Positions 15,465 through 23,849 of a stretch of 43,154 nt of DNA are shown here, in pieces. Both the position numbers and the translations under genes were made by a program. The stretch comes from Streptomyces sp. MMG1533 (GTDB taxonomy: Bacteria > Actinomycetota > Actinomycetes > Streptomycetales > Streptomycetaceae): NCBI RefSeq assembly GCF_001279775.1, contig NZ_LGDG01000270.1:1-43154 (forward strand), written 5' to 3'. How positions within the stretch are numbered: the stretch's first letter is position 1; each line of letters starts with the position of its first letter. A model generated the notes under the pieces. It did no database searches. It worked only from the letters and a program-made list of their open reading frames with translations, and was not told the origin of the DNA.

Positions 15465-16217
15465 GTGTACGGCGTGCCGCTCACACCCTTCCGCACCGCC
15501 TCCACCGTCGCCCTGCTGCTGGCGACCGCCGTGGGCTGCGGCGACGCGGGCGGCCTGCGGGGTGCCGGGCCGACGGCCACCGCGATCAGCCCGGACCGGC
15601 TGTGGCCGGACCTGGCCCCGGCGTCCAGCCCCGCCTGGGACTACGACGACGGCGAGTCCGAGCTCGTGCGGGGGCTCACGGCTCCCGGCGACGACATCCG
15701 CAAGGTGGACCCGGTGGCCGTCGTCCGCGCGGAGATCGCCCGGCACCCGGACTCGTACACGGGGACGAAAGCCCCGTACTACGAGACGGCCCGCCGGATC
15801 GCCGACTGCGACGAGGGCGTGGCCAAGGGCCGCTGTCCCGTCCTGAAGCCGTACTACCGCGACCTCACCGGCGACGGCCGCGACGACCTGACGCTGGGCT
15901 TCGAGCTCCTGCCCGGCAACCAGACGGCCGTACGCGTCTACACCTTCCAGTCGGGCCGGCTGGTGCGGGTCATGTCCAACGACGACGCGGTGACCGGGGT
16001 GGAACTGGCCGGACGGTCCGTGATCATCCGTTCGCCGTCCGACATCGCGGGCTACGAGTACCGCTTCCAGTGGACCTGGGATCCGGGCCAGCGCGTGATG
16101 CTGCTGACGCACGACGAGATGCTGCCGCGGGACGGCGGCAAGGCCTCGAAACACCCCTCTCCGTCCGCTTCTCCGTCCGCCTCCCCGTCCGCTTCCCCGT
16201 CCGCGAGCGGCCGATGA
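15465..16217 (+). CDS. Secreted/lipoprotein-like protein coupled to a histidine kinase
   Basis: 250 aa from GTG 15465 (GTG 15474 also fits). A hydrophobic signal ends at C25 in TAVGC, a weak lipobox lacking the usual Leu at -3. The exported part has acidic TGDGRDDLT and no enzyme motif that I recognise. The C-terminus is a PSAS repeat tail coded by 12-bp repeats. The stop overlaps the kinase ATG (ATGA at 16214-16217), so the two are translationally coupled. It may act as the extracytoplasmic sensor or regulator of that kinase, as CseA does for CseC, but this is analogy only. Confidence 0.72.
   Translation: MYGVPLTPFRTASTVALLLATAVGCGDAGGLRGAGPTATAISPDRLWPDLAPASSPAWDYDDGESELVRGLTAPGDDIRKVDPVAVVRAEIARHPDSYTGTKAPYYETARRIADCDEGVAKGRCPVLKPYYRDLTGDGRDDLTLGFELLPGNQTAVRVYTFQSGRLVRVMSNDDAVTGVELAGRSVIIRSPSDIAGYEYRFQWTWDPGQRVMLLTHDEMLPRDGGKASKHPSPSASPSASPSASPSASGR
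16157..16204. repeat. 12-bp in-frame repeats (PSAS) at the lipoprotein C-terminus
   Basis: About four units of TCYCCGTCCGCY code PSASPSAS just before the stop that overlaps the kinase start. Confidence 0.85.
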
Positions 16218-17491
16218 GGCTCGCGCTCCCCCGCTGGGCCGGGACGCTCGCCGTGAAGGCCGCGGCATTCATCACCGTGATGTGCTGTGCGCTGGCCGCC
16301 CTGCTCGGCGTCCTCGTGCACGTGTCGGTGACGAACCAGACCGTCGGCCAGGCCCGCGACCTCGCGCTGGACCGGCTCACCGAGGCGACCGCGGCGTTCG
16401 AGGCCGGGGACTCGCCTGCACGGGGCGTCGGCGTCGATCCCCCGGACCTGCCCGAGCCGCTGCGGGAGCTGGCGGCGGCCGGGGAGCGCGGCACGATGGT
16501 CGGCGAGCACCGCGGACGCCCCACTATGTGGGCGGCGGGCCCGGTCGACGGCGGGCGGGCGCTGGCCGTGGAGGTCGACTACTCGCAGGGCGAGCGGACC
16601 ATCGACGGCCTCGACCGGGCGATCGTGTGGTCGTCGGGGCTGGCGATCGGGGCGACACTGCTGGTCGGCGCGTTCGCGGTGACCCGGGTTACCCGGCGGT
16701 TGCACACCACCGCGCAGGTGGCCCGGCGGATCACCGCGGGCGACCTGGACGCCCGCGTCGACGACCCCCGTACGAAGAATCCGACGCGCCCCGAGGACGA
16801 AGTGGCCGCGGTGGCCGCCGCGCTGGACTCCATGGCCGCGTCCCTCCAAGGCAAGCTGCTCGCCGAGCAGCGGTTCACCGCGGACGTGGCGCACGAGCTG
16901 CGCACCCCGCTGACCGGACTGCACGCGGCGGCCGAACTGCTGCCGGCAAGCCGGCCGACCGAGCTGGTCCGGGACCGGGTGGCGGCGCTGCGCACGCTCA
17001 CCGAGGACCTGCTGGAGATCTCCCGCCTCGACACCGGACGGGAGCGGCTGGAGCTGGACCGGGAGCCGTTGGCCGCGCTGGCCGAGCGGGTGGTGCGGGC
17101 GTCGGGGACGGACACGGAGGTCGTCGTCGTACGGGATGCGGCGGTGGAGACGGATCGGCGGCGGCTGGAGCGGGTGCTCGGCAATCTCGTGGCGAACGCG
17201 CATCGGCACGGGCGGGGGCCGGTGGTGCTGACGGTGGACGGGCCGGTGGTCACCGTCAGGGACCACGGGGACGGGTATCCGGACTACCTGGTGGAGCACG
17301 GCCCGCAGCGGTTCCGTACGGAGGGCGGGTCCAAGGGGCACGGACTCGGGCTGACCATCGCGTCGGGGCAGGCGGAAGTCCTCGGCGCGCGGCTGGAGTT
17401 CCTGAACGCGCCGGACGGCGGGGCGTACGCCTCGCTGACACTGCCTCAGGGAAGGCCTGCGGGGGCCGGCCTCCCCGATGGCGCAGTGTGA
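16214..17491 (+). CDS. Sensor histidine kinase (HisKA type) without adjacent response regulator
   Basis: 425 aa from the ATG that overlaps the previous stop. TM1 is at about 15-38, a short periplasmic loop spans about 39-137, TM2 about 138-158 and HAMP about 158-212. The HisKA domain has H227 (VAHELRTPL), and the ATPase has N324/N328, DHGDG 350-354 and GHGLGL 375-380. All phosphotransfer residues are present. No response regulator lies on either side, so it signals to an unlinked one. Its small loop suggests that it reads the membrane or its lipoprotein partner rather than a bulky ligand. Confidence 0.92.
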   Translation: MRLALPRWAGTLAVKAAAFITVMCCALAALLGVLVHVSVTNQTVGQARDLALDRLTEATAAFEAGDSPARGVGVDPPDLPEPLRELAAAGERGTMVGEHRGRPTMWAAGPVDGGRALAVEVDYSQGERTIDGLDRAIVWSSGLAIGATLLVGAFAVTRVTRRLHTTAQVARRITAGDLDARVDDPRTKNPTRPEDEVAAVAAALDSMAASLQGKLLAEQRFTADVAHELRTPLTGLHAAAELLPASRPTELVRDRVAALRTLTEDLLEISRLDTGRERLELDREPLAALAERVVRASGTDTEVVVVRDAAVETDRRRLERVLGNLVANAHRHGRGPVVLTVDGPVVTVRDHGDGYPDYLVEHGPQRFRTEGGSKGHGLGLTIASGQAEVLGARLEFLNAPDGGAYASLTLPQGRPAGAGLPDGAV

Positions 17492-17570
17492 GGGGCGCCG
17501 CGCGAACACCACTCCTAATGTGGCGATTAGTCGGCTTCCGACCGTTTCGCTCCCTCATGGAGGTACTCCC

Positions 17571-18140
17571 ATGCCCCTGCGCTCCTCCCTCACCCACCGC
17601 CTCGCCATAGCGACCGCCGTCGGCACCCTGGCCGTCGCGGCCATGGCCACCCCCGCGGTCGCGGACGACGACTGGAACGGCCAAGGCGGTCAGACCAGCG
17701 GCAACGACGGCAACTGGAGCCAGAACGGCGGCGACCAGGGCGACAACAACTGGGACCAGAACGGCAACGCCAACAGCAACAGCAACAGCAACAGCAACGC
17801 CAACCCCAACCCCAACCCCAACGGCAACGGCAACGGCAACGGCAACGCCAACCCCAACGGCAACGGCAACGGCACCAGCGCCAACGCCAGCAACAGCCAG
17901 AACCAGCGCCTGTACCGGGGCCGGGTCACGGCGAGCACACTGGCCCTGCGCGCCCGTCCCGACCGTGGCGGCCAGGTCATCCGGTACGCCCACCGGGGCG
18001 AGATCGTCTCCATCTTCTGCAAGACCGGCGGCCAGAACGTCGACGGCAACCCTCTCTGGTACCTCCTCACGGACGGCACCTGGGCGTGGGGGGCCGCCCG
18101 GTACATCGACAACATCGGGGCCGCGCCCCGCTGGTGCTGA
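17571..18140 (+). CDS. Secreted Asn/Gly-rich SH3-domain protein
   Basis: 189 aa from ATG 17571, with GGAGGT 7 bp upstream. A signal peptide runs to about residue 31 (ATPAVADDD). Then about 80 residues are almost only Asn, Gly, Ser, Pro and Gln (NSNSNS, NPNPNPNG, NGNGNG), coded by AACGGC/AACAGC/AACCCC hexamer repeats. A bacterial SH3-like domain (about 112-180) follows with VTASTLALRARPD and a Cys pair (C144, C189). It probably binds peptidoglycan outside the membrane. It sits directly before the FtsW/PBP pair. Confidence 0.85.
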   Translation: MPLRSSLTHRLAIATAVGTLAVAAMATPAVADDDWNGQGGQTSGNDGNWSQNGGDQGDNNWDQNGNANSNSNSNSNANPNPNPNGNGNGNGNANPNGNGNGTSANASNSQNQRLYRGRVTASTLALRARPDRGGQVIRYAHRGEIVSIFCKTGGQNVDGNPLWYLLTDGTWAWGAARYIDNIGAAPRWC

Positions 18141-18183
18141 TGCGGGAGGCGAACAAGGCGCCCTATTTGGGTAAGTTCCGGAC

Positions 18184-19545
18184 ATGACCAACGCCGGAAC
18201 CACCGTCGTACAGGCGGACGCCCCCGCTCCCGCCGTACATCTCCCCCGGCGCCGCGGCATCGAACTGGCCCTCATCGTCATCGCCGTCCTGCTGTCCGTG
18301 TACGGCTACTGCGATGTCGGCCTCGCCAGGAACGGCACCGTCCCGCCCGGCGCCGCGGGTTACGGCGCCGGGCTCGGCGTGCTCGCGCTGCTGGCGCACA
18401 TCGCGGTACGCCTGCGCGCCCCCTACGCCGACCCCCTGCTGCTGCCGATCGGCGTCCTGCTCAACGGCGTGGGCCTGGTCCTGATCTACCGGCTGGACCT
18501 GGAGACGCCCGGCGACCGGGCGGCGCCCACCCAGCTCGTGTGGTCCACCCTCGGGATCGCCCTCTTCATCGTGGTCGTACTCCTCCTGCGCGACCACCGC
18601 GTCCTCCAGCGCTATGTCTACGTCTGTGTCGTCGCCGCGATGGTCCTGCTGATCCTGCCGATCTTCTTCCCGGCGGTGAACGGCGCCCGCATCTGGATCC
18701 GGATCGCCGGGTTCTCCATCCAGCCCGGCGAGTTCGCGAAGGTGCTGCTCGCGGTGTTCTTCGCCGCCTACCTGGCGGCCAACCGCAGCGCGCTGGCGTA
18801 CGCCGGACGCCGGGTCTGGAGGCTCCAGCTCCCCACCGGCCGCGTCCTCGGCCCGATCGTCGCGGTCTGGCTGCTGAGCGTGGGCGTGCTGATCCTGGAA
18901 CGCGACCTGGGGACCTCGTTGCTGTTCTTCGGCCTGTTCGTCGTCCTGTTGTACGTCGCCACCGGCCGCACCGGCTGGATCGCCGTCGGTCTGCTGCTGG
19001 CCTCGCTGGGCGCGGTCGCCGTGGGCCGGCTGGAACCGCATGTGCACAGCAGGGTCGAGGACTGGCTGCATCCGTTCGCGTCGATCGAGGCGGGCCAGGG
19101 CCCGAACCAGCTCGCCCAGTCGCTCTTCTCCTTCGCCGCCGGCGGCATGACGGGCACGGGCCTCGGCCTCGGCCACTCCACCCTCATCGACTTCGCCGCC
19201 AAGTCGGACTTCATCCTGGCCACCGCGGGCGAGGAGCTGGGCCTGGCGGGCCTCTTGGCGCTCTTCCTGCTGTACGCCCTCCTGGTGGAGCGCGGCTACC
19301 GGGCGGGCCTCGCCCTGCGCGACCCCTTCGGACGGCTGCTCGCGGTCGGACTCGCCTCGATCGTGGCGCTCCAGGTGTTCGTGATCGCGGGCGGGGTGAC
19401 GGGCCTGATCCCGCTGACCGGCATGGCGATGCCGTTCCTCGCCCAGGGCGGCTCGTCGGTCGTCACCAACTGGGCGATGGTGGCGCTGCTGATCCGGGTG
19501 AGCGACTCGGCCCGCAGCCAGTACGACGGGGAGGTGGGGCCGTGA
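18184..19545 (+). CDS. FtsW/RodA/SpoVE-family peptidoglycan polymerase (SEDS)
   Basis: 453 aa with about ten membrane helices. SEDS landmarks are GARIWIRIAGFSIQPGEFAKV, the large loop with ...HPFASIEAGQGPNQLAQS, and the late PLTGMAMPFLAQGGSS. SEDS proteins polymerise lipid II glycan strands with a partner class B PBP, which here is encoded immediately downstream and overlaps by 4 bp (GTGA at 19542-19545). It probably belongs to a division or sporulation-septum set. Streptomyces carry several paralogues, so a specific name is not assigned. Confidence 0.95.
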   Translation: MTNAGTTVVQADAPAPAVHLPRRRGIELALIVIAVLLSVYGYCDVGLARNGTVPPGAAGYGAGLGVLALLAHIAVRLRAPYADPLLLPIGVLLNGVGLVLIYRLDLETPGDRAAPTQLVWSTLGIALFIVVVLLLRDHRVLQRYVYVCVVAAMVLLILPIFFPAVNGARIWIRIAGFSIQPGEFAKVLLAVFFAAYLAANRSALAYAGRRVWRLQLPTGRVLGPIVAVWLLSVGVLILERDLGTSLLFFGLFVVLLYVATGRTGWIAVGLLLASLGAVAVGRLEPHVHSRVEDWLHPFASIEAGQGPNQLAQSLFSFAAGGMTGTGLGLGHSTLIDFAAKSDFILATAGEELGLAGLLALFLLYALLVERGYRAGLALRDPFGRLLAVGLASIVALQVFVIAGGVTGLIPLTGMAMPFLAQGGSSVVTNWAMVALLIRVSDSARSQYDGEVGP

Positions 19546-21017
19546 CCCGGTACATCCGGCACGCCGCCTGTTTCTGCGCCCTGCTGCTCGTGGCACTCCT
19601 CGTCAACGCCACCCGCATCCAGGTCTTCCAGGCCCGGTCCTACGACGACAACCCGGCCAACCGCCGCAGCAGCATCGCCCGTTACGGCCAGCCGCGCGGC
19701 GACATCCTGGTCGGCGGGGTGCCGGTGACCGGCTCCCGGGACACCGGCGAGCAGCTCCGCTACGAGCGGACGTACCAGGACGGGCCGCTGTACGCACCCA
19801 TCACCGGGTTCGCCTCGCAGGAGTACGGGACGACCCTCCTGGAGCACTCCGAGGACGCCGTGCTGTCCGGCACGGACCCGATGCTGTCGGCGTTCCCGCT
19901 GTGGAACGACTTCACGCGCTCCCGGCCCTCCGGCGGTGACGTCGTGACCACCCTCGCCCCGGACGCTCAGCAGGCGGCGTACGACGGCCTGCGCGGGCGC
20001 AAGGGCGCGGTGGCCGCGATCGAGCCGTCGAGCGGGCGGATCCTGGCGCTGGTGTCGACACCGTCGTACAACCCGGCGGCGCTCTCCGGGAACGATGCGA
20101 CGGTGGGCCGGTCCTGGGCACGGCTGAACGGCGACGCGGACAGGCCGATGCTCAACCGGGCGGTACGGCAGACGTATCCGCCGGGGTCGACCTTCAAGGT
20201 GGTGACCGCGGCGGCGGCGCTGGACGCGGGCGTGGTCACGGACGTGGACGAGCCGACCGACTCACCGGCCCCCTACCGGCTGCCCGGGACGACGACGAGC
20301 CTGACCAACGAGTCGGACGGCTGCGAGGACCTTTCGGTGCGGGAGGCGTTCAAGTGGTCGTGCAACACGGTGTTCGCCAAGCTCGGCGTGGACGTGGGTG
20401 TCGAGGACATGAGCGCCACCGCGCAGTCCTTCGGCTTCAACGACACGGACCTAAGGATCCCCTTCTCGGCGGCGCAGAGCACCTTCGACACCTCGGTGGA
20501 CAAGGCACAGCTGGCGCTGTCGTCGATCGGGCAGTACAACACGCGGGCCACGCCCCTGCAGATGGCGATGGTCTCGGCGGCGGTCGCCAACGGCGGGCAG
20601 CTGCGGCAGCCGTACCTGGTGGAGCGGACCACCCGGGCGGGCGGTGCCACGGTGTCGACGGCCGGCCCGCGTCCCGTCCGGCAGGCGATGCAGCCGGCGA
20701 CCGCCGTCCGGCTGCAGGAGCTGATGGCGGAGGTGGTCACGGAGGGCACCGGCACCAACGCGGCCATCCCCGGCGCCACCGTCGGCGGCAAGACCGGCAC
20801 CGCCCAGCACGGCATCGGCAACTCCGGGACGCCGTACGCCTGGTTCGTCTCCTGGGCGCAGGGCGACAGTGACATGGAGGCGAGGGTGGCCGTGGCGGTG
20901 GTGGTGGAGGACGCGGAGGCGGACCGGGGGGAGATCAGCGGGGGTGGGGACGCGGCGCCGATCGCCCGGGCGGTGATGGAGGCGGTGCTGAACTCGGGTG
21001 GGGGCAGCGGGGGTTGA
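19542..21017 (+). CDS. Class B penicillin-binding protein (transpeptidase), partner of the SEDS protein
   Basis: 491 aa from the GTG overlapping the SEDS stop. One membrane anchor (residues about 7-24) is followed by a short pedestal region and then the transpeptidase domain. This carries the SxxK motif S216-T-F-K219, the SxN motif S273-C-N275 and the KTG motif K417-T-G419, so it should be catalytically intact. It is shorter than FtsI and has no PASTA repeats, like PbpA-type enzymes that pair with SEDS proteins. It cross-links peptidoglycan at the outer membrane face. Confidence 0.95.
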   Translation: MTRYIRHAACFCALLLVALLVNATRIQVFQARSYDDNPANRRSSIARYGQPRGDILVGGVPVTGSRDTGEQLRYERTYQDGPLYAPITGFASQEYGTTLLEHSEDAVLSGTDPMLSAFPLWNDFTRSRPSGGDVVTTLAPDAQQAAYDGLRGRKGAVAAIEPSSGRILALVSTPSYNPAALSGNDATVGRSWARLNGDADRPMLNRAVRQTYPPGSTFKVVTAAAALDAGVVTDVDEPTDSPAPYRLPGTTTSLTNESDGCEDLSVREAFKWSCNTVFAKLGVDVGVEDMSATAQSFGFNDTDLRIPFSAAQSTFDTSVDKAQLALSSIGQYNTRATPLQMAMVSAAVANGGQLRQPYLVERTTRAGGATVSTAGPRPVRQAMQPATAVRLQELMAEVVTEGTGTNAAIPGATVGGKTGTAQHGIGNSGTPYAWFVSWAQGDSDMEARVAVAVVVEDAEADRGEISGGGDAAPIARAVMEAVLNSGGGSGG

Positions 21018-21064
21018 CCTCTCCTGGGCGGTGAGGGGCAGCGGCCGGGGTGCCTTCCGGACAC

Positions 21065-23131
21065 TCACCGGGTGGCGGCGGCGGTCGACACCTTCTGGAC
21101 CAGCGCGCTCGGCAGGGCCACGTACGCCGTCACGCCCGATCCCTGGGTCGGCCGGAGTTCGACGTGGGCGCCGAGGCGGGCGGCGAGGGCGCCGACGACA
21201 TGGTGGCCGAGGAAGCGGGTGGGGGACTTGAGGAAGGAATCGCGGCCGGACAGCAGGGCGTTGGACTCCGCCATCCGGGCGGCGGTCATGCCGATGCCCC
21301 GGTCGACGACGGCGAGGCAGTACTCGGTGCCGTCCTGCCAGCCGTAGACCTCGACGGGCTGGTTGGGCGGGCTGAACATCAGGGCGTTCTCCACCAACTC
21401 GGCGAGCAGATGGGAGAGTTCGGCGACGTAGTGGCCGCGCACCTGGCAGGGCTGTACGTCGGTGACCGCGACCCGCTGGTACTGCTCCACCTCGGACACG
21501 GCCGACTGCACGACCTCGTGGACGGCGACCGTGCCCCGCCAGACCCGGGCCGGGGACTCCGCGCCGGCCAGCACGAGCAGGGACTCGGCGTTGCGCCGCA
21601 TCCGGGTGGCCAGGTGGTCGAGTTCGAAGAGCTCGGCGAGGGCCTCCGGGTCGAGCTCCTGGCTCTCCAGGGTGGTGATCAGACCGAGTTGGCGGTTGAG
21701 GAGCGCCTGGTTGCGGCGGCCCAGGCTGGTCAGGGACTCGGTGCTGTTGCGACGCAGGACGGCCTGTTCGGCGGCGAGGTCGACGGCGGTCCGCTCGACG
21801 TTGCGCAGGGCGGCCGCGAGGCGGGTGATCTCCCGTGCGCCGCCCGGGAGTTCGGGCTTGTCCGGCTCGGGCGGGAGCGGGGCGTCGGGGTCGGCCTCCT
21901 GAATGCGCCGCACCGCGGCGGGCAGCCCGGCCCCGGCCACCGCGTCCGCCTCGTCGGCGAGGGCGCCCAGCGGGCGGGTGATGGAGCGGGCGGAGAAGAG
22001 GGCGAGCGCGGTGGCCACGGCGAGGATCAGCGCACCGAGCGCGAGGAAGCCGACGAGCTGCCGGGTGGCCGCCTCCCCGGTCTCCTCGGCGCGGCCGCGC
22101 ACGTCGTCGCCGACCTGCTTCTGCACACCGTGCAGATCGTCGACGAGGGTGGTCATGTCGGCCCACCAGCGGGCGGGGGCGACGGAGAGGGCGGAGCCGT
22201 CGGCACCGCCCTCGGCCTGCTGCTCGTATCCGGTGACGCGGCGGGCGGCGGCGGTCGCGAAGGCCTTGTCGAGCCCGGATTCCTCTTCTCCGTCGGCGAG
22301 TTGACGGAACTGGCCGAGCGCGGCGAGCCGGGTGGCGCGGATCTCGGTGAAGTCGAGGTACTCGCCGGAGCGGAAGCGCCCGGCGGCGAACACGCCGTTC
22401 ATGGAGCCGCGTTCGAGGGCGACGGCCTCGGTGGCACGCGCCAGCGACTGGAGCGCCTGCACGCCTTGGCCGATACCGCCGTCCCCGTCGGGCGCGCCGG
22501 CCGACTCGGCGTCGATCAGGGCGGTGACGGCCTTGGTGTAGGCGGTCAGGGTGGCGGTACGGCCGGCCTTGCCGTCGTCGACGTCGGCGCGGGTCGAGGT
22601 GAGCGCCGCGAGGGGGCCCTCGGTGGCGTCGAGGGCGGCGACGGTGGCGCCGGGAAGGTCACCGCGCTGGTCGTCGAGCGTGGCCCGCAGCTCGTCCTGA
22701 GCCGCGTCGGTACGGCCCCGCTGCCCCCGCACGTCGTCCCGGTACTCCTCGGCGCCGCCCAACAGCCCGCTGGTGAGCCCGCGTTCACGCTGCACCTCGC
22801 GTACCAGGTCCTGCACGCGCAGCAGGACACCGACGTGCGCCTCGGTGGCGCGGGCGGCGGACCAGTCGGCGGCACGGTCGGCGGCGCCGATTCCGATGAG
22901 GGTGAGCAGCAGGCAGGTCGGGACGGCCAGGACGATGGCCATGCGACCGCGGATGGAGTTCCAGCCCGGAAGGCCGGACAGCCTCAGGCCGGTGGAACGA
23001 TGGATGGCCGGACGCCGGGTGGTCGAACTCTGACTGGCCGAACTCTGACTGGCCGAACTCTGATCGGCCGAACTCTGATCGGTCGAACCCTGATTGGTCG
23101 AACCCTGGGTGGTCGATACGTTCCCCGTCAT
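21065..23131 (-). CDS. CvnA-like sensor kinase with nitrate/nitrite-sensing (NIT) domain
   Basis: 688 aa from ATG 23131. The order is a Ser/Gln/Thr-rich N-terminal repeat (residues about 7-36), TM1 63-83, an extracytoplasmic NIT-type helical domain (about 84-358) and TM2 359-380. HAMP and a linker lead to the kinase part with H506 (DHLATRMRRN), N582 (ELVENALMF) and DRGIGM 610-615. This kinase class also occurs as CvnA in conservons, but here no cvnB-D genes follow, so it is an orphan. It might share the CvnB-D partners coded at 31.5-33.1 kb; this is inference. Confidence 0.9.
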   Translation of the reverse strand: MTGNVSTTQGSTNQGSTDQSSADQSSASQSSASQSSTTRRPAIHRSTGLRLSGLPGWNSIRGRMAIVLAVPTCLLLTLIGIGAADRAADWSAARATEAHVGVLLRVQDLVREVQRERGLTSGLLGGAEEYRDDVRGQRGRTDAAQDELRATLDDQRGDLPGATVAALDATEGPLAALTSTRADVDDGKAGRTATLTAYTKAVTALIDAESAGAPDGDGGIGQGVQALQSLARATEAVALERGSMNGVFAAGRFRSGEYLDFTEIRATRLAALGQFRQLADGEEESGLDKAFATAAARRVTGYEQQAEGGADGSALSVAPARWWADMTTLVDDLHGVQKQVGDDVRGRAEETGEAATRQLVGFLALGALILAVATALALFSARSITRPLGALADEADAVAGAGLPAAVRRIQEADPDAPLPPEPDKPELPGGAREITRLAAALRNVERTAVDLAAEQAVLRRNSTESLTSLGRRNQALLNRQLGLITTLESQELDPEALAELFELDHLATRMRRNAESLLVLAGAESPARVWRGTVAVHEVVQSAVSEVEQYQRVAVTDVQPCQVRGHYVAELSHLLAELVENALMFSPPNQPVEVYGWQDGTEYCLAVVDRGIGMTAARMAESNALLSGRDSFLKSPTRFLGHHVVGALAARLGAHVELRPTQGSGVTAYVALPSALVQKVSTAAATR
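23021..23110. repeat. Six exact-period 15-bp in-frame repeats in the NIT kinase N-terminus
   Basis: Units GGYCGAACYCTGAYY start at 23021, 23036, 23051, 23066, 23081 and 23096. They code a (S/T/A)xQ(G/S)S pentapeptide in the cytoplasmic N-terminus on the minus strand. Confidence 0.95.
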
Positions 23132-23298
23132 GCCCCGTGAGGCTACGGGTGCGCAGGTCAGAAGGCGGTTTCTGGTTCGTAAGCCGACGGTACACAGGTA
23201 CTCACTCGGACGGCGACCGGGTTGTGAAAGACGGACAATGCCCATCTGACGAGACAGGGTCTGGGCCGCCCCCACACTCCCGACCTATCGTTCGGTCC

Positions 23299-23814
23299 AT
23301 GACGACAGCCGCCGCACACGAACTCGCCCAGGTGAACATCTCCCGACTCAAAGCCCCGCTGGACTCCCCTCAGTTGAAGGACTTCGTCGACGCCCTCGAC
23401 CCCGTGAACGCCGACGCCGAGGCGGCCGACGGTTACGTCTGGCGGCTGCAGAGCGACTCCGGCGACGCGACGGACCTCCGCGTCTTCGACGACGACTGGC
23501 TGATCATCAACATGACGGTGTGGCGGGACCAGAGCGCGCTGACGGCCTTCATGTACCAGGGCCGCCACCGCGAGATGCTGTCCCGCCGCAAGGAGTGGTT
23601 CGAGCGCGTGACGGAGGCGATGACGGCCCTGTGGTGGATCCCGGCCGGCCACCGCCCGACCATCGCCGAGGCGGAGGCCCGCCTCCTGCACCTGCGGGCG
23701 AACGGCCCGACGCCGTACGCCTTCACCCTGCGGACGTCGTTCCCGGCGGGGGCTGCGGAGCCTGTGGAGCCCGTGGTCGGGGAGGTTCCCGAGGATCTGG
23801 GGTGCTCGGTCTAG
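23299..23814 (+). CDS. DUF3291 protein
   Basis: 171 aa from ATG 23299. ELAQVNISRLKAPLDSPQLKDFVDALDPVNADAE-type N-terminus, WRLQSDSGDATDLRVF, and the HRPTIAEAEARLLHLRANGPTPYAFT segment are the DUF3291 pattern. This is a ferredoxin-like alpha/beta (ABM-like) fold of unknown activity. It has no signal or membrane segment. It is divergent from the NIT kinase and convergent with the next gene, with a stem-loop between. Confidence 0.88.
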   Translation: MTTAAAHELAQVNISRLKAPLDSPQLKDFVDALDPVNADAEAADGYVWRLQSDSGDATDLRVFDDDWLIINMTVWRDQSALTAFMYQGRHREMLSRRKEWFERVTEAMTALWWIPAGHRPTIAEAEARLLHLRANGPTPYAFTLRTSFPAGAAEPVEPVVGEVPEDLGCSV

Positions 23815-23822
23815 GTGTGCTG

Positions 23823-23849
23823 CCCGGACAGGCCCCCGGCCCGTCCGGG
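23823..23849. terminator. Stem-loop between convergent genes
   Basis: CCCGGAC (23823-23829) pairs perfectly with GTCCGGG (23843-23849) around a GC-rich 13-nt loop. It lies 9 bp after one stop and just before the other. Confidence 0.55.
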
